Source: Actinomyces sp. oral taxon 414 (GTDB taxonomy: Bacteria; Actinomycetota; Actinomycetes; Actinomycetales; Actinomycetaceae). Taken from it: DNA of 64,000 nucleotides. The first letter of the stretch is position 1. The number at the start of each line of letters is the position of its first letter. The DNA lies in NCBI RefSeq assembly GCF_001278845.1, contig NZ_CP012590.1, positions 2,356,001 through 2,420,000 on the forward strand, read 5' to 3'. Below, one piece after another: positions 28,392 through 37,023 of this stretch. The notes beneath the pieces are model-generated. The model was not told the origin of the DNA. It saw only the letters and a program-made list of their open reading frames with translations, and ran no database searches. A program made the position numbers and the translations under genes.

Positions 28392-29909
28392 GTGAGCGAG
28401 AGCCCCGTGCCCGCGGGCCCCGTGTCCGGGCGCCCCGCGCCCGAGCGTCCCGCGCCCGCGGGCCCGGCCGACCCGCCCCGCCCCTGGTCCGCGCCGGTGC
28501 CGGGCGGGCCCCTGGACGCCGTCGTGGACCTGCCCGGCTCGAAGTCCCTGACCGCCCGGGCCCTGCTGCTGGCCGCCGTCGCCCAGGGCCCGACGACACT
28601 GACCGGCGTCCTGCGCGCCCGCGACACCGAGCTCATGCTGGCGGCCCTGACCGCGCTGGGCGCCCGCTTCGAGGAGATCGGCGCCGACCCGACCCGCCTG
28701 CGCGTCGTCCCCGCCCCGCTGCCCCTGCACGTGGAGGCGGGAGACGGCGGCGCGGGGCGCGTGGACGTCGGCCTGGCCGGCACCGTCATGCGCTTCGTCC
28801 CGCCGCTGGCCGCGCTCGCCGACGCCCCCGTCCTGTTCGACGGCGACGCCGCCGCCCGCGCCCGCCCGCTCGGCCCGCTCCTCGACGCCCTGGCGTCGCT
28901 GGGCGCGGAGGTGGTCCACCTGGGAGAGCCCGGGCACCTGCCGGTGCGGGTCGGGCCGGGCGACGGCGCCCTGAGCCGCCCGGCCACTCCCGCCGCCGCG
29001 CCCGACCGGGGGCTTCCCCCGCACCGGGTGTCCGTCGACGCGTCCGGCTCCTCCCAGTTCCTGTCCGCCCTGCTGCTGCTGGGTCCCCTGCTGCCCGGCG
29101 GCCTGGCCGTCACACCCACCGGGCGCGTCCCCTCTCTGCCGCACGTGGCCATGACGGTGGCCGCCCTGCGCGAGCGCGGCGTCGACGTCGTCGAGCCCGA
29201 CCCCGCCGCGCCGGCGGGCCGGCGCACCTGGACGGTCCGACCCGGCCGCCCGGCCGGCGGCGCGGCGGCGATCGAGCCGGATCTGTCCAATGCCGGGCCC
29301 TTCCTCGCCGCCGCCCTCATCGCCGGCGGCCGGGTGCGCGTGCCCCGCTGGCCCGGCGCCACCACGCAGGGCGGGGACGCCTGGCGCGGGCTGCTGGCGC
29401 GCCTGGGCGCCGACGTCGAGCTGCGCGCCGGGGCCGACGGCGCCGGCGCGCTCGTGGTGCGCGCCGCCGGGGCGGGGGCTCTGCGCGGGATCGACGCGGA
29501 CCTGTCCGCCGTCGGGGAGCTCGCCCCCGTCCTGGCGGCCCTGGCCGTCGTCACCTCAGCGCACGGCCGCTCCAGCCGGCTGACCGGCATCGCCCACCTG
29601 CGCGGGCATGAGACCGACCGCCTGGCGGCCCTGGTCGCCGAGATCACCCGGATCGGCGGCCTGGCGCGCCAGACGCGGGACGGGATCGAGATCGGCGCCC
29701 TGCCCGCGGGCGGGCGGCTGCGCCCGGCGCTGCTGCGCGCCTACGCCGACCACCGCATGGCGACCTTCGCCGCCGTCGTCGGGCTCGCCGTGCCCGGGAT
29801 CCGCCTCGACGACGTGGGGTGCACCTCCAAGACCCTCCCCGACTTCCCGGACCTGTGGGCCGACGCCGTCGGCACCGGTCCCGCCGCCGGCGCGGAGGGC
29901 CGCTCATGA
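28392..29909 (+). CDS. aroA: 3-phosphoshikimate 1-carboxyvinyltransferase (EPSP synthase)
   Basis: A 505-residue EPSP synthase, the sixth step of the shikimate pathway. After a Pro/Ala-rich N-terminal extension of about 45 residues come LPGSKSLTARALLLAA, AGTVMRFVPPLAAL, VDASGSSQFLSALLL, PDLSNAGPFLAAALIAGG, YADHRMATFAAVVG and VGCTSKTLPDFPDLW, covering PEP and shikimate-3-phosphate contacts. GTG at 28392, ten bases after icd. Its stop overlaps the rsgA start (ATGA), a pairing conserved in many actinobacteria. Confidence 0.96.
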   Translation: MSESPVPAGPVSGRPAPERPAPAGPADPPRPWSAPVPGGPLDAVVDLPGSKSLTARALLLAAVAQGPTTLTGVLRARDTELMLAALTALGARFEEIGADPTRLRVVPAPLPLHVEAGDGGAGRVDVGLAGTVMRFVPPLAALADAPVLFDGDAAARARPLGPLLDALASLGAEVVHLGEPGHLPVRVGPGDGALSRPATPAAAPDRGLPPHRVSVDASGSSQFLSALLLLGPLLPGGLAVTPTGRVPSLPHVAMTVAALRERGVDVVEPDPAAPAGRRTWTVRPGRPAGGAAAIEPDLSNAGPFLAAALIAGGRVRVPRWPGATTQGGDAWRGLLARLGADVELRAGADGAGALVVRAAGAGALRGIDADLSAVGELAPVLAALAVVTSAHGRSSRLTGIAHLRGHETDRLAALVAEITRIGGLARQTRDGIEIGALPAGGRLRPALLRAYADHRMATFAAVVGLAVPGIRLDDVGCTSKTLPDFPDLWADAVGTGPAAGAEGRS

Positions 29910-31051
29910 CCCGGCGCGACACCGGCACCGATGACCCGCGCGTGCGCATCCGCCCCGGTCGCGGGTCGCGCCCGCGCACCAAGCAGCGCCCCGCCCACGC
30001 CGACGCCGCCATCGGCACAGTCACCCGCATCGACCGCGGCCACTACCGCATCCGCCTGGCCGACCCCGCCCCCACCCGCGACGGGACCGGCGACATCACC
30101 GCCATGAAGGCCCGCGAGCTGGGGCGCGGCCGGGTCGTCGTCGGGGACCGGGTCGCCGTCGTCGGGGACGTGTCCGGGCGCAAGGGCACGCTGGCCCGCA
30201 TGGTGCGCATCGAGCCGCGCCGCACGCTGCTGCGCCGCAGCGCCGAGGACGGGGAGGCCGCCGGCACCGAAAGACCCGTGGTCGCCAACGCCGACCTGCT
30301 CGTCATCGTCACCGCGGTGGCCGACCCGACGCCGCGCCCGCGCATGATCGACCGCTACCTCGTGGCCGCCTACGACGCCGGCATGGAGCCGCTGCTGATC
30401 CTGACCAAGTCGGACCTGGCCGACGCCGCCCCGCTCCTGGCCCTCTACGAGCCGCTCGGGGTGCCCTCGCTGGCCACGAGCCTGAGCGCCGCAGGGACGG
30501 GCGACGTCGGCCCGGACGGCGACGTCGGAGCGGCGGGCGGGCGCGACGACGGCGTCGGAGCCGTGCGCGAAGCCATTGCGGGGCGCACGAGCGTGTTCGT
30601 GGGGCACTCGGGGGTCGGCAAGTCGACGCTCATCAACGCCCTCGTGCCCGGGGCGGGGCGGGCGACCGGGCGCGTCAACGAGGTCACCGGGCGCGGCCGT
30701 CACACCTCCACCAGTCTCCAGGCCCTGGAGCTGCCGGGGGGCGGGTGGGTCATCGACACCCCGGGCGTGCGCTCCTTCGGGGTCGCGCATGTCAGTCCGG
30801 CCGACGTCCTGCGCGGATTCGCGGACCTGGCCGAGGTGGCTCGGGACTGCCCGCGCGGCTGCACCCACGAGGCCGGGGCCCTCGACTGCGCCCTGGACGA
30901 GTGGGCCGCCGCAGAGCCCGGGGCCGCCGTCGTCGCCGAGGCCGCCCGGCGCCGCGCGCGGGTGGACTCCTTCCGCCGTCTGCTGACGCCCTCCCTGGAG
31001 GCCGAGGACCCCGCCGTCGGGCCCGGGCGCCGCCGGGACCAGCGCCGGTAA
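29906..31051 (+). CDS. rsgA: Ribosome small subunit-dependent GTPase A
   Basis: A 381-residue circularly permuted GTPase that assists late 30S maturation. An N-terminal OB-fold (about 35-95) precedes the G domain with the permuted order G4 TKSD, G1 GHSGVGKSTLINALVP, G3 DTPG. The C-terminal zinc knuckle is CPRGCTHEAGALDC. An insert of about 25 residues rich in Gly and Asp lies between G4 and G1. ATG at 29906 overlaps the aroA stop. Confidence 0.95.
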   Translation: MTRRDTGTDDPRVRIRPGRGSRPRTKQRPAHADAAIGTVTRIDRGHYRIRLADPAPTRDGTGDITAMKARELGRGRVVVGDRVAVVGDVSGRKGTLARMVRIEPRRTLLRRSAEDGEAAGTERPVVANADLLVIVTAVADPTPRPRMIDRYLVAAYDAGMEPLLILTKSDLADAAPLLALYEPLGVPSLATSLSAAGTGDVGPDGDVGAAGGRDDGVGAVREAIAGRTSVFVGHSGVGKSTLINALVPGAGRATGRVNEVTGRGRHTSTSLQALELPGGGWVIDTPGVRSFGVAHVSPADVLRGFADLAEVARDCPRGCTHEAGALDCALDEWAAAEPGAAVVAEAARRRARVDSFRRLLTPSLEAEDPAVGPGRRRDQRR

Positions 31052-31117
31052 CGGTGGCCCCACAGCGGCGTCGTCCGCCTGCGCGGCCCGCCCCTGGGGG
31101 AATCGATTCGGTGATGT

Positions 31118-31235
31118 CACCTCAGCTCGCATTGTGCGAGCTGAGCTCGCACGAATCGAGCTGAGGTGGATTTTGTTGAGCTGAGCTCACATCGTGCGAG
31201 CTGAGCTCACATCGTGCGAGCTGAGGTGGATTGAG
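31118..31235. repeat. 20-bp tandem and inverted repeat array
   Basis: Two exact head-to-tail 20-bp units, GAGCTGAGCTCACATCGTGC (31178-31197 and 31198-31217), follow a 12-bp inverted repeat CACCTCAGCTCG / CGAGCTGAGGTG (31118-31129 and 31157-31168), and a third unit begins at 31218 before diverging. The whole array is built from variants of the same half-palindrome. It starts 67 bp after rsgA. There is no cas gene or spacer structure. Confidence 0.75.
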
Positions 31236-31345
31236 CCTTTCTCGCCGAGAGCGACGGTCCGTGGGCCGGGGTCGGCGCGGTGACGGGGATGGGCGGGCGT
31301 GTGGTGGGGCGGGTGGGGCTCCTGGGGCGATCCGGGGCGGGGGCG

Positions 31346-31465
31346 TGTCCAAATCTGCCACAAAGGCGCTTCGGGCTGGGATCAGCCGCGAAGAAAAGCG
31401 CGGAATATCAACGATTCTCCTCCGGCGCTCCGGCGCGATCCGGGCCTTTGTGGCAGATTTGGACA
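31346..31465. repeat. 120-bp palindromic element, copy A
   Basis: Perfect 22-bp inverted repeat at the ends (left starts TGTCCAAATCTGCCACAAAG), with a partly complementary interior and the conserved core GCGGAATATCAACGATTC. One of four copies of exactly 120 bp in the window (also 43112, 55570 and 62501). It sits in the middle of the repeat-rich 1-kb spacer between rsgA and the GNAT gene. Confidence 0.85.
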
Positions 31466-31650
31466 ATCCGCCGCCGTGGGCCTCGTGGGGTGGACGGTCG
31501 CAGGCCTTGGCAAGACCCATAACGTCGGCACCGGCGCCGACCCCTGCGGGGTGGGCGGTCGCGGACCGGGCGGCGGCCGGGGCGGACGCACCGACGACCG
31601 CACCGGTTCCGCCGGCCTGCGCGGGAGCGCCGTCCAGCCCGCGCGGAGGC

Positions 31651-31773
31651 GCCTCGACGCGCGAGAACGTCACTTAACCCGCGAGAACGTCTGCTAGAGG
31701 TACGTTCTCGTGGGTTACCCGGCGATCTCGCGGGTTAAGTGGCGATCTCGTGGGTTACCCGGCGATCTCGTGG
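31651..31773. repeat. Second 20-bp repeat array with inverted arms
   Basis: Plus-oriented units GGCGATCTCGCGGGTTAAGT (31721-31740) and GGCGATCTCGTGGGTTACCC (31741-31760) plus a partial third follow minus-oriented units such as GCGAGAACGTCACTTAACCC (31661-31680). Between them TAACCCGCGAGAACGT (31675-31690) and ACGTTCTCGTGGGTTA (31702-31717) pair with one mismatch around an 11-bp loop. The 20-bp period equals that of the array at 31118 although the sequences differ. Confidence 0.7.
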
Positions 31774-32106
31774 ACCGCGGCGCCGACCCCGCCCGGACCC
31801 CTCCCGGTGGGGAGGACCGATGAAGACGGGGACTCGGCGGTGACAACGCATGCCAGACACACGCCGCCATGCTCGAACCCCCGTCGCCACGCATCGACCC
31901 GGCGGACCCGCAGTCCCGGGGACGATTCGCTCCCGCGGGCCATCCGTGGAACAGTGTCCGCGGTCGGGGCGGGCCGAGCGGACCGGCCGCTCGGGCGCCG
32001 CACCGAGCGCCGACCGCGAGAACCGCGGAGGGACACATCTCATGAGGCCGCCCGAGGCGCACCAGCGGGCCCGGTCGGACCGACCGCGAAGGGAGAAGAC
32101 ACCGCC
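31774..32106. other. Spacer upstream of the GNAT gene
   Basis: About 330 bp between the second repeat array and the acetyltransferase gene. Some frames are open here by base composition, but none has a ribosome site or recognisable protein. No promoter box is convincing. Confidence 0.3.
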
Positions 32107-32964
32107 ATGGGACACACCGTGCCGCACATCGCAACGGACGCCGCGCCGAACGGCGCCGCACCGGAGCTCCGCGCCGCGGGCCCCGACGACCTGGACGCCG
32201 TCGTCGACCTGCTCACCGGGGTCTTCCTGGACGACCCGCTCATGAGCGCCATCGCCGCGGCGGCGCCCGACCCCCGCGCCGCCCTCGGCCACCTCCACCG
32301 AGTCGAACTGGCCGCCCACTACCTGGCCGCAGACCCGGCTGCCCGCGCCGACTCGCGGGTCGACCTCGCCGTCGACGCGACGAGCGGAGAGCCTCTCGGT
32401 GTGGCCCTGTGGGACGCGCCGTCGTCGACGGACGTGGTGGGACCGCTCGGCCCCGGCAGCGAGCCGCCGCCCGGGCTGGATCTGGACCTGCTCGGCGGGG
32501 CTTGGGAGTTGTGCCTGGCCGACGCCGCCCAATGCGAGGCGCACCGGCCCGCCGAACCGCACTGGTACCTGTACATGGTCGCCGTGACCCCGGCGGCGCG
32601 CGGGCGCGGCATTGGTGGCCGGCTCCTGGGCCACGGTCTGAGGCGGGTCGACGCCGAGGGCCTTCCCGCGCACCTGGAGTCGACGACGCCGGGCTCGCGC
32701 AGACTGTACGAGCGTTTCGGCTTCCGGCAGGTGGCCGAGCTAGCGGGCTCCGGCCTGCCCGTCTACTGGGCGATGACGCGACCGACGCGCACGGGCGGGC
32801 CCCGGGGAGCCGAGTCGATCGGCGGCCCGGCCGGTCCGACGAAACCGGCCGGGGCGAGTGACCCGACCGGCCCGGCCAGTCCGGCTGACCCGGCCGGGGC
32901 GGACTCCCCCGGCGGCCCGTCCGGCCCGACTGCTCCGACCGGCCCGGTTCCGACGCCGCGGTAG
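32107..32964 (+). CDS. GNAT family N-acetyltransferase
   Basis: A 285-residue protein whose first 225 residues form a GNAT domain; the acetyl-CoA pyrophosphate loop is VAVTPAARGRGIGGRLL and the late motif is LESTTPGSRRLYERFGFRQV. The substrate is unknown. Residues from about 230 form a low-complexity tail of GPAGPTKPAG and ASPADPAGAD type, similar in style to tails on other proteins in this window. ATG at 32107 follows GGGAGAAG; nothing upstream extends the frame credibly. Confidence 0.85.
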   Translation: MGHTVPHIATDAAPNGAAPELRAAGPDDLDAVVDLLTGVFLDDPLMSAIAAAAPDPRAALGHLHRVELAAHYLAADPAARADSRVDLAVDATSGEPLGVALWDAPSSTDVVGPLGPGSEPPPGLDLDLLGGAWELCLADAAQCEAHRPAEPHWYLYMVAVTPAARGRGIGGRLLGHGLRRVDAEGLPAHLESTTPGSRRLYERFGFRQVAELAGSGLPVYWAMTRPTRTGGPRGAESIGGPAGPTKPAGASDPTGPASPADPAGADSPGGPSGPTAPTGPVPTPR

Positions 32965-32973
32965 TCTCCCAGC

Positions 32974-33702
32974 ATGGCCGCCGACCGCCTCCCCCGCCCC
33001 TCGTGGGCCGACCTGTCCACGCGCGCCGGCCTGTCAGCGGCGCAGCGCCGGGTCCTGGAGGCCGTCGAGTCCGCCTCCGAGCCCCAGACGACGGTGCAGT
33101 TGGCCCGGGCCCTCAACCTGCACCACAACACGGTGCGCGAGCACCTCGACGCCCTGGCGTCGGCCGGCTTCGTGGCGACCTCGACGCGTCCGACCGGCCA
33201 CCGGGGCAGGCCCTCGCTCCTCTATTCCTCCACCGCGCCGGACCCCACCGAGGTCCTCAACACCTACCTCACCCTGCTCGACGCCATCGCCGACACGCTC
33301 GGAACCGGCGAGAAGGGCCAGGAGATCGCCCGCGCGATCGGCCGCCGGTGGGCGCAGCTGGAGGCCGCCTCGACCAATTCGCGCATCGGCTCGCACGAGG
33401 GCGGAAACGCCGAGCGCCTCGACGACGGCGCCCGGCTCCTGGCCGAGCTGGCCGCCCTGGGGTTCGCCCCCGAGTCCACGCAGAAGGACATTGTCCTGCG
33501 CGCCTGCCCGCTGGTGACCAGGGACCGCGTCCCCCACCCGCTCGTGTGCATGATGCACGAGGGCTACCTCAATGAGGTCTTCGCGCGCTGCGGCCTCGCC
33601 CCGGACCTGACGCGGCAGACGACGTCGGAGCCCGACGGCCCCCGGTCGCTGGCGGTCATCCCCCTGTGCGAGGACGGCTGCCACGTCGTCCCGGAGGATT
33701 GA
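32974..33702 (+). CDS. HTH regulator of the COG2345/SufR type, probable Fe-S binding
   Basis: A 242-residue regulator. An N-terminal winged HTH (AQRRVLEAVESASEPQTTVQ, then ALNLHHNTVREHLDALASAG) is followed by a dimer/sensor domain. Cysteines are spaced C-x13-C-x13-C (RACPLV, VCMMHE, ARCGLA) with two more near the end (LCEDGC), close to the cluster-binding pattern of SufR. It lies immediately next to the convergent nirK-like gene, so a role as an Fe-S or NO sensor for the nitrite/nitrate genes is a reasonable inference. It starts at ATG 32974, ten bases after the GNAT gene. Confidence 0.75.
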   Translation: MAADRLPRPSWADLSTRAGLSAAQRRVLEAVESASEPQTTVQLARALNLHHNTVREHLDALASAGFVATSTRPTGHRGRPSLLYSSTAPDPTEVLNTYLTLLDAIADTLGTGEKGQEIARAIGRRWAQLEAASTNSRIGSHEGGNAERLDDGARLLAELAALGFAPESTQKDIVLRACPLVTRDRVPHPLVCMMHEGYLNEVFARCGLAPDLTRQTTSEPDGPRSLAVIPLCEDGCHVVPED

Positions 33703-33810
33703 GCCGAGCCGCCGGGGTCATCCGCGACGGCGTCGGACCTCCGGGCCCGCTCGGGGCGCCCCGGGCCCGCTCGGCACCGGCTCGGGCCGCCGGGCCCGCC
33801 CGGCACCGGC

Positions 33811-35514
33811 TCAGTCTGCGACCACCAGGTGACCCATCGCGCCCTTCTCCATATCCGCGAAGGAGTGGGAGACCACCGTGTAGGTGCCGGCGGCGGGCGG
33901 AACGCACTCGACGAAACCGCCCTGCGCGGGATGAAGGCCCAGCGCCTGGCTCCCCCCGGACCAGGCCGCCCCGATCCGATCGGGACCGCCGAGCGTCCAC
34001 GCCCCCTCGAAGAAGACCTGGTCGAACTGCAGCCCGACGGCGTGGAAGCTCATGGGCTCCGAGGGCCCGGCGTCCAGCACCCAGAACCGCACCCGCTCCC
34101 CGGGCCGGGCTGTGAAGGGCCGGTCCCGGTACTGGAAGGCGATGCCGTTGAAGGCGAACAGGTCCGGGGTCTTCGCGGCGACCTTGGCCGCATCGGTCTG
34201 CCCGCCCTCGGGGCCGAGGTAGATCTCCGACTGGACGACGACATACTCGCGGTCCACCGCGGTCAGGTTCGGCGGGTCGATAATGACGGCCCCGTGCATG
34301 CCCGAGGCCAGGTGGACGCTCATGGGCGCGGTGGAGCAGTGGTAGAGCCAGATCCCGGCGCGCTGGGCCGTGAACTCGTAGACGAGCGATTCGCCGGGGT
34401 TGATGGAGCGCATGACGTCGTCGGGCGGGAGAACCCCGGCGTGAAAGTCGATGGAGTGACTCATGCTGCCCTTGTTGACCAGGGTGATGCGGAAGACGTC
34501 GCCGACCCGGCCGCGCAGGATCGGGCCCGGCACCCCGGCGTTGAAGGTCATGCGCATCTGGGTGACGCCGGCCCCCACGTGCATCACCTGCTCGGTGACG
34601 GTGAAGGTGTGCTCGTGGACGGCGACGGAGGCGTCGGCGGGCGCCAGCGCGGGATCGAAGCCCCTCACGTCGGCGGGCAGGACGACGGCGTAGTCGGGGA
34701 CGGCGCCACCGCCGGAGCCCGCCGAACCGCCGGAGCCGCCCGAACCGGCGGCGTCACCGCCCCCGTGGGCGCCGTGCCCGGCGGCCCCGGCCGTCCCGGC
34801 GGCGGTGACGTGGAAGACCATGCCCTGGGCGCGGTGCCCGGCGATGGAGCACCAGCCCTCCACGGGACCGGTGACGACGCCGACATCGACGGTGGCGCTC
34901 CGCCCGGCGGCGACGCGGCCGGACTCGGCGCCATTGGCCAGGACGAGGTCGTGCACCTGGTCGGAGGTGTTGTCGAGGGTGATGACGAGGCGGTCGCCGG
35001 GGGTGACGTCGACGGCGTCGGGCACGAAGCGCATGCCCGAGACGGTGACGGTCACCTCGACGGTGTTGCCGGTGGCGGCGACGGCGTCGGCGCCCGAGTC
35101 CGAGGAGGCGCCCCGGCCGTTCAGGGCGACTCCGGTGATGACGGCGACGCCGGCGGTGGCCAGGCCGAGCAGCACACCGCGCCTGTCGGCGGGGAATCCG
35201 GCCCGCGTCGCGTCGCGCGCGCCCGGGGAGGCCGCGGTGCTCGCGGAGCCGGAGCCGCCGGAACCCGCGGAGCCGGAGCCGGAGCCGCCGGAGCCCGACG
35301 CCGCGCCGGCGCTCGCGGCGTCGGTCGAGCGCGCGGCCCTGGCGCCGCGGCCGATGGCGGGGGCCCGCCCGGCGGTGATCGCCGCGCGGGTCGCCGGGTC
35401 GGGCCCGGGGCGAGAACCGCCGGGGGCACCGCCGGGACCCGCCTCGGGAACGGTCCCAGAGACGCCGGTGGCGGTGGTGTCGGGACCGGCGTCGAGCTCG
35501 GGGGCATCGCTCAT
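33811..35514 (-). CDS. nirK: Copper-containing nitrite reductase (AniA/NirK type) with extra N-terminal cupredoxin
   Basis: A 567-residue protein predicted to reduce nitrite to NO at the outer face of the membrane. After a Gly/Ser-rich cytoplasmic part, a Tat-like or anchor segment (PADRRGVLLGLATAGVAVIT) leads to an extra cupredoxin domain (about 150-245) with type-1 copper ligands in VHDLVL and CSIAGHRAQGM. The AniA-like two-domain core follows: SMSHSIDFHAG (about 355), WLYHCSTAPMSVHLASGMHG (about 385), SFHAVG (about 490) and SHSFADMEKGAMG (about 551), which supply both copper sites. ATG at 35514 overlaps the stop of the upstream membrane gene. A generic multicopper oxidase is the alternative. 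Confidence 0.82.
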   Translation of the reverse strand: MSDAPELDAGPDTTATGVSGTVPEAGPGGAPGGSRPGPDPATRAAITAGRAPAIGRGARAARSTDAASAGAASGSGGSGSGSAGSGGSGSASTAASPGARDATRAGFPADRRGVLLGLATAGVAVITGVALNGRGASSDSGADAVAATGNTVEVTVTVSGMRFVPDAVDVTPGDRLVITLDNTSDQVHDLVLANGAESGRVAAGRSATVDVGVVTGPVEGWCSIAGHRAQGMVFHVTAAGTAGAAGHGAHGGGDAAGSGGSGGSAGSGGGAVPDYAVVLPADVRGFDPALAPADASVAVHEHTFTVTEQVMHVGAGVTQMRMTFNAGVPGPILRGRVGDVFRITLVNKGSMSHSIDFHAGVLPPDDVMRSINPGESLVYEFTAQRAGIWLYHCSTAPMSVHLASGMHGAVIIDPPNLTAVDREYVVVQSEIYLGPEGGQTDAAKVAAKTPDLFAFNGIAFQYRDRPFTARPGERVRFWVLDAGPSEPMSFHAVGLQFDQVFFEGAWTLGGPDRIGAAWSGGSQALGLHPAQGGFVECVPPAAGTYTVVSHSFADMEKGAMGHLVVAD

Positions 35515-36944
35515 CGGGGACGTCCTTCGGATTGCTTCGATTCGCTGCGGCTTCTCCTGGCGCGGTCGCGGCGTCTGACCTCGACCCAGCTCAGCCCCAT
35601 CCCGATCGGGACGTAGCCCGCGACGACCCCGGCGGCCAGGGCGCAGGTGAGCCGGACGGTCCAGGGCAGGACCGGCAGGACCGCGGGCAGCAGGCAGGAG
35701 TTGGCGGCCACGACCCGGTAGTCGGCGGCCCGGTCCATGATCGCGTTGGTGACCCGGGTCGTCGCCGGTCCCCCACCGAGCATGACGGGGGTGAGATAGG
35801 ACAGGGCCGCGGCCAGGATCTGGAGGGCGAAGCCGGCTCCGAGCGCCACCCGGACGGTGTGGATGACCCGGCGGGCCCCGGCGACGTCGTCGGCCATGAG
35901 GATCCCCGCCCCGACGAGGACGACGCAGCCCAGGAACCATCCCACCGCCGCGGCGGCGCCGGCGGTGGCGAAGGACGTGGGCGGGACGCGGCGGGCGATC
36001 TTGAGAGCCGGGATGACGACGCCGCAGGCGCCCAGCAGATAGGTCGCGGCCCCGACGGCGGCGAGCGGCCGCCACAGCCCGCCGGCGGCGGTCAGGGCGG
36101 TGCCGGCCACGAGCAGCGGCAGCCCCCGGATGGCGCGGCGGGGCGCTTCGGGCTCCATCTTGGTGCGCAGCATGGTGGGCCACAGGACGGTGAGGGTGCC
36201 CAGCACGGTGATGCCGACGAAGCCCAGGAGCATGGTCGTGGTGTGGGCGATGTAGAGGACGTCGGCCAGGTCGGCGCGCCCGTGCGCGTCCGTCCAGGAG
36301 GTGAGGTAGCCGAAGGCGGCGCCCAGCGTCAGAAGGGACAGGGCGACGATGTAGTGGATGGCCAGCGGGGCCAGGCGCGGGGCCACGGCCCGCCGGTACT
36401 GCACGCCGATGGCCAGGACGCCGGCCAGGGCGGTCGTCGCGACCACGACGGCGCCGGTCAGCGCCACCGGGCTGCGGGCGGTGGTAATGCCGACCAGGAC
36501 CAGGGCGGTGCCGACGCCGTGGGCGTACAGGCGGGCGTCGAGGAGGACGGCGCCGCCCAGGGCGGGGCGGTGGAGGAGGGTGTCGGCGAAGTGGGCGGAC
36601 CAGATGGTGATGGCCGAGCCGATCCCGCCGAGCAGGAGGGCGTGGAGCGGCAGCCACGCGCCCCAGGAGGCGAGCGGCCCGCCGATGACGAGGACGGCGA
36701 GAACCGCGGCCGTCGCGATCCAGGCCAGGACGACGGCGTTGCGCCGCACCTGGGTGGTGCGGCGGGAGGGGCGCCGGGACGGGGGGCGGGATGAGGACCG
36801 GGACGGGGGCCGGGCGCCGCCGGATGCGGGCCTCCCGCGCGGGGACGGACCCGCCGCGTTGTGGGTCACCGCGCTGTGAGCCGCCGCACCGCGGCCCGCC
36901 GCGCCACGGCCCGCCGCACTGTGAGCCGCCGCCTTGTTATTCAC
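35511..36944 (-). CDS. Polytopic membrane protein, NnrS-like, partner of nirK
   Basis: A 477-residue protein with about 12 membrane segments after a basic, Arg/Ser/Pro-rich N-terminus of 65 residues. Several helices carry histidines of the type seen in haem- or copper-binding membrane proteins (LPLHALLLGG, IWSAHFADTLLHR, LYAHGVG, LAIHYIVALS, IAHTTTML). It resembles the heme-copper NnrS/NorB-like group found beside actinobacterial nirK, but assignment to a named family is uncertain. GTG at 36944 has no ribosome site, so the transcript may be leaderless. Its stop overlaps the nirK start (ATGA). Confidence 0.65.
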   Translation of the reverse strand: MNNKAAAHSAAGRGAAGRGAAAHSAVTHNAAGPSPRGRPASGGARPPSRSSSRPPSRRPSRRTTQVRRNAVVLAWIATAAVLAVLVIGGPLASWGAWLPLHALLLGGIGSAITIWSAHFADTLLHRPALGGAVLLDARLYAHGVGTALVLVGITTARSPVALTGAVVVATTALAGVLAIGVQYRRAVAPRLAPLAIHYIVALSLLTLGAAFGYLTSWTDAHGRADLADVLYIAHTTTMLLGFVGITVLGTLTVLWPTMLRTKMEPEAPRRAIRGLPLLVAGTALTAAGGLWRPLAAVGAATYLLGACGVVIPALKIARRVPPTSFATAGAAAAVGWFLGCVVLVGAGILMADDVAGARRVIHTVRVALGAGFALQILAAALSYLTPVMLGGGPATTRVTNAIMDRAADYRVVAANSCLLPAVLPVLPWTVRLTCALAAGVVAGYVPIGMGLSWVEVRRRDRARRSRSESKQSEGRPR

Positions 36945-36963
36945 AGTCAGAACCGTAATAACA
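36935..36963. promoter_or_regulatory. Divergent promoter region with TGTTATT/AATAACA inverted repeat
   Basis: Between the divergent membrane-protein gene and the DUF2249 gene, TGTTATT (36935-36941) and AATAACA (36957-36963) form a 7-bp inverted repeat with a 15-bp spacer in an otherwise GC-rich sequence. The halves can double as -10 boxes (TATTAC on the minus strand, TAATAA on the plus strand). It is a candidate site for an NO- or oxygen-responsive regulator. Confidence 0.45.
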
Positions 36964-37023
36964 TGGCACCACGCGAGGCAAAGTATGCCCGATCACCCAC
37001 TACCCGATTCCGAGGAGCAGTAC

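Noticed and set aside
31346..31465. Small proteins encoded by the 120-bp palindrome (SKSATKA... / ...AFVADLD)
   Set aside because: Both strands read similarly because the ends are palindromic. There is no consistent start codon or ribosome site, and changes between copies preserve base pairing rather than the peptide.
31118..31773. CRISPR array
   Set aside because: The 20-bp repeats are contiguous without variable spacers, and no cas gene is in the window.
31750..32106. Upstream extension of the GNAT protein
   Set aside because: The frame is open but the ribosome site and protein-like sequence begin at ATG 32107; upstream it runs through repeat DNA.
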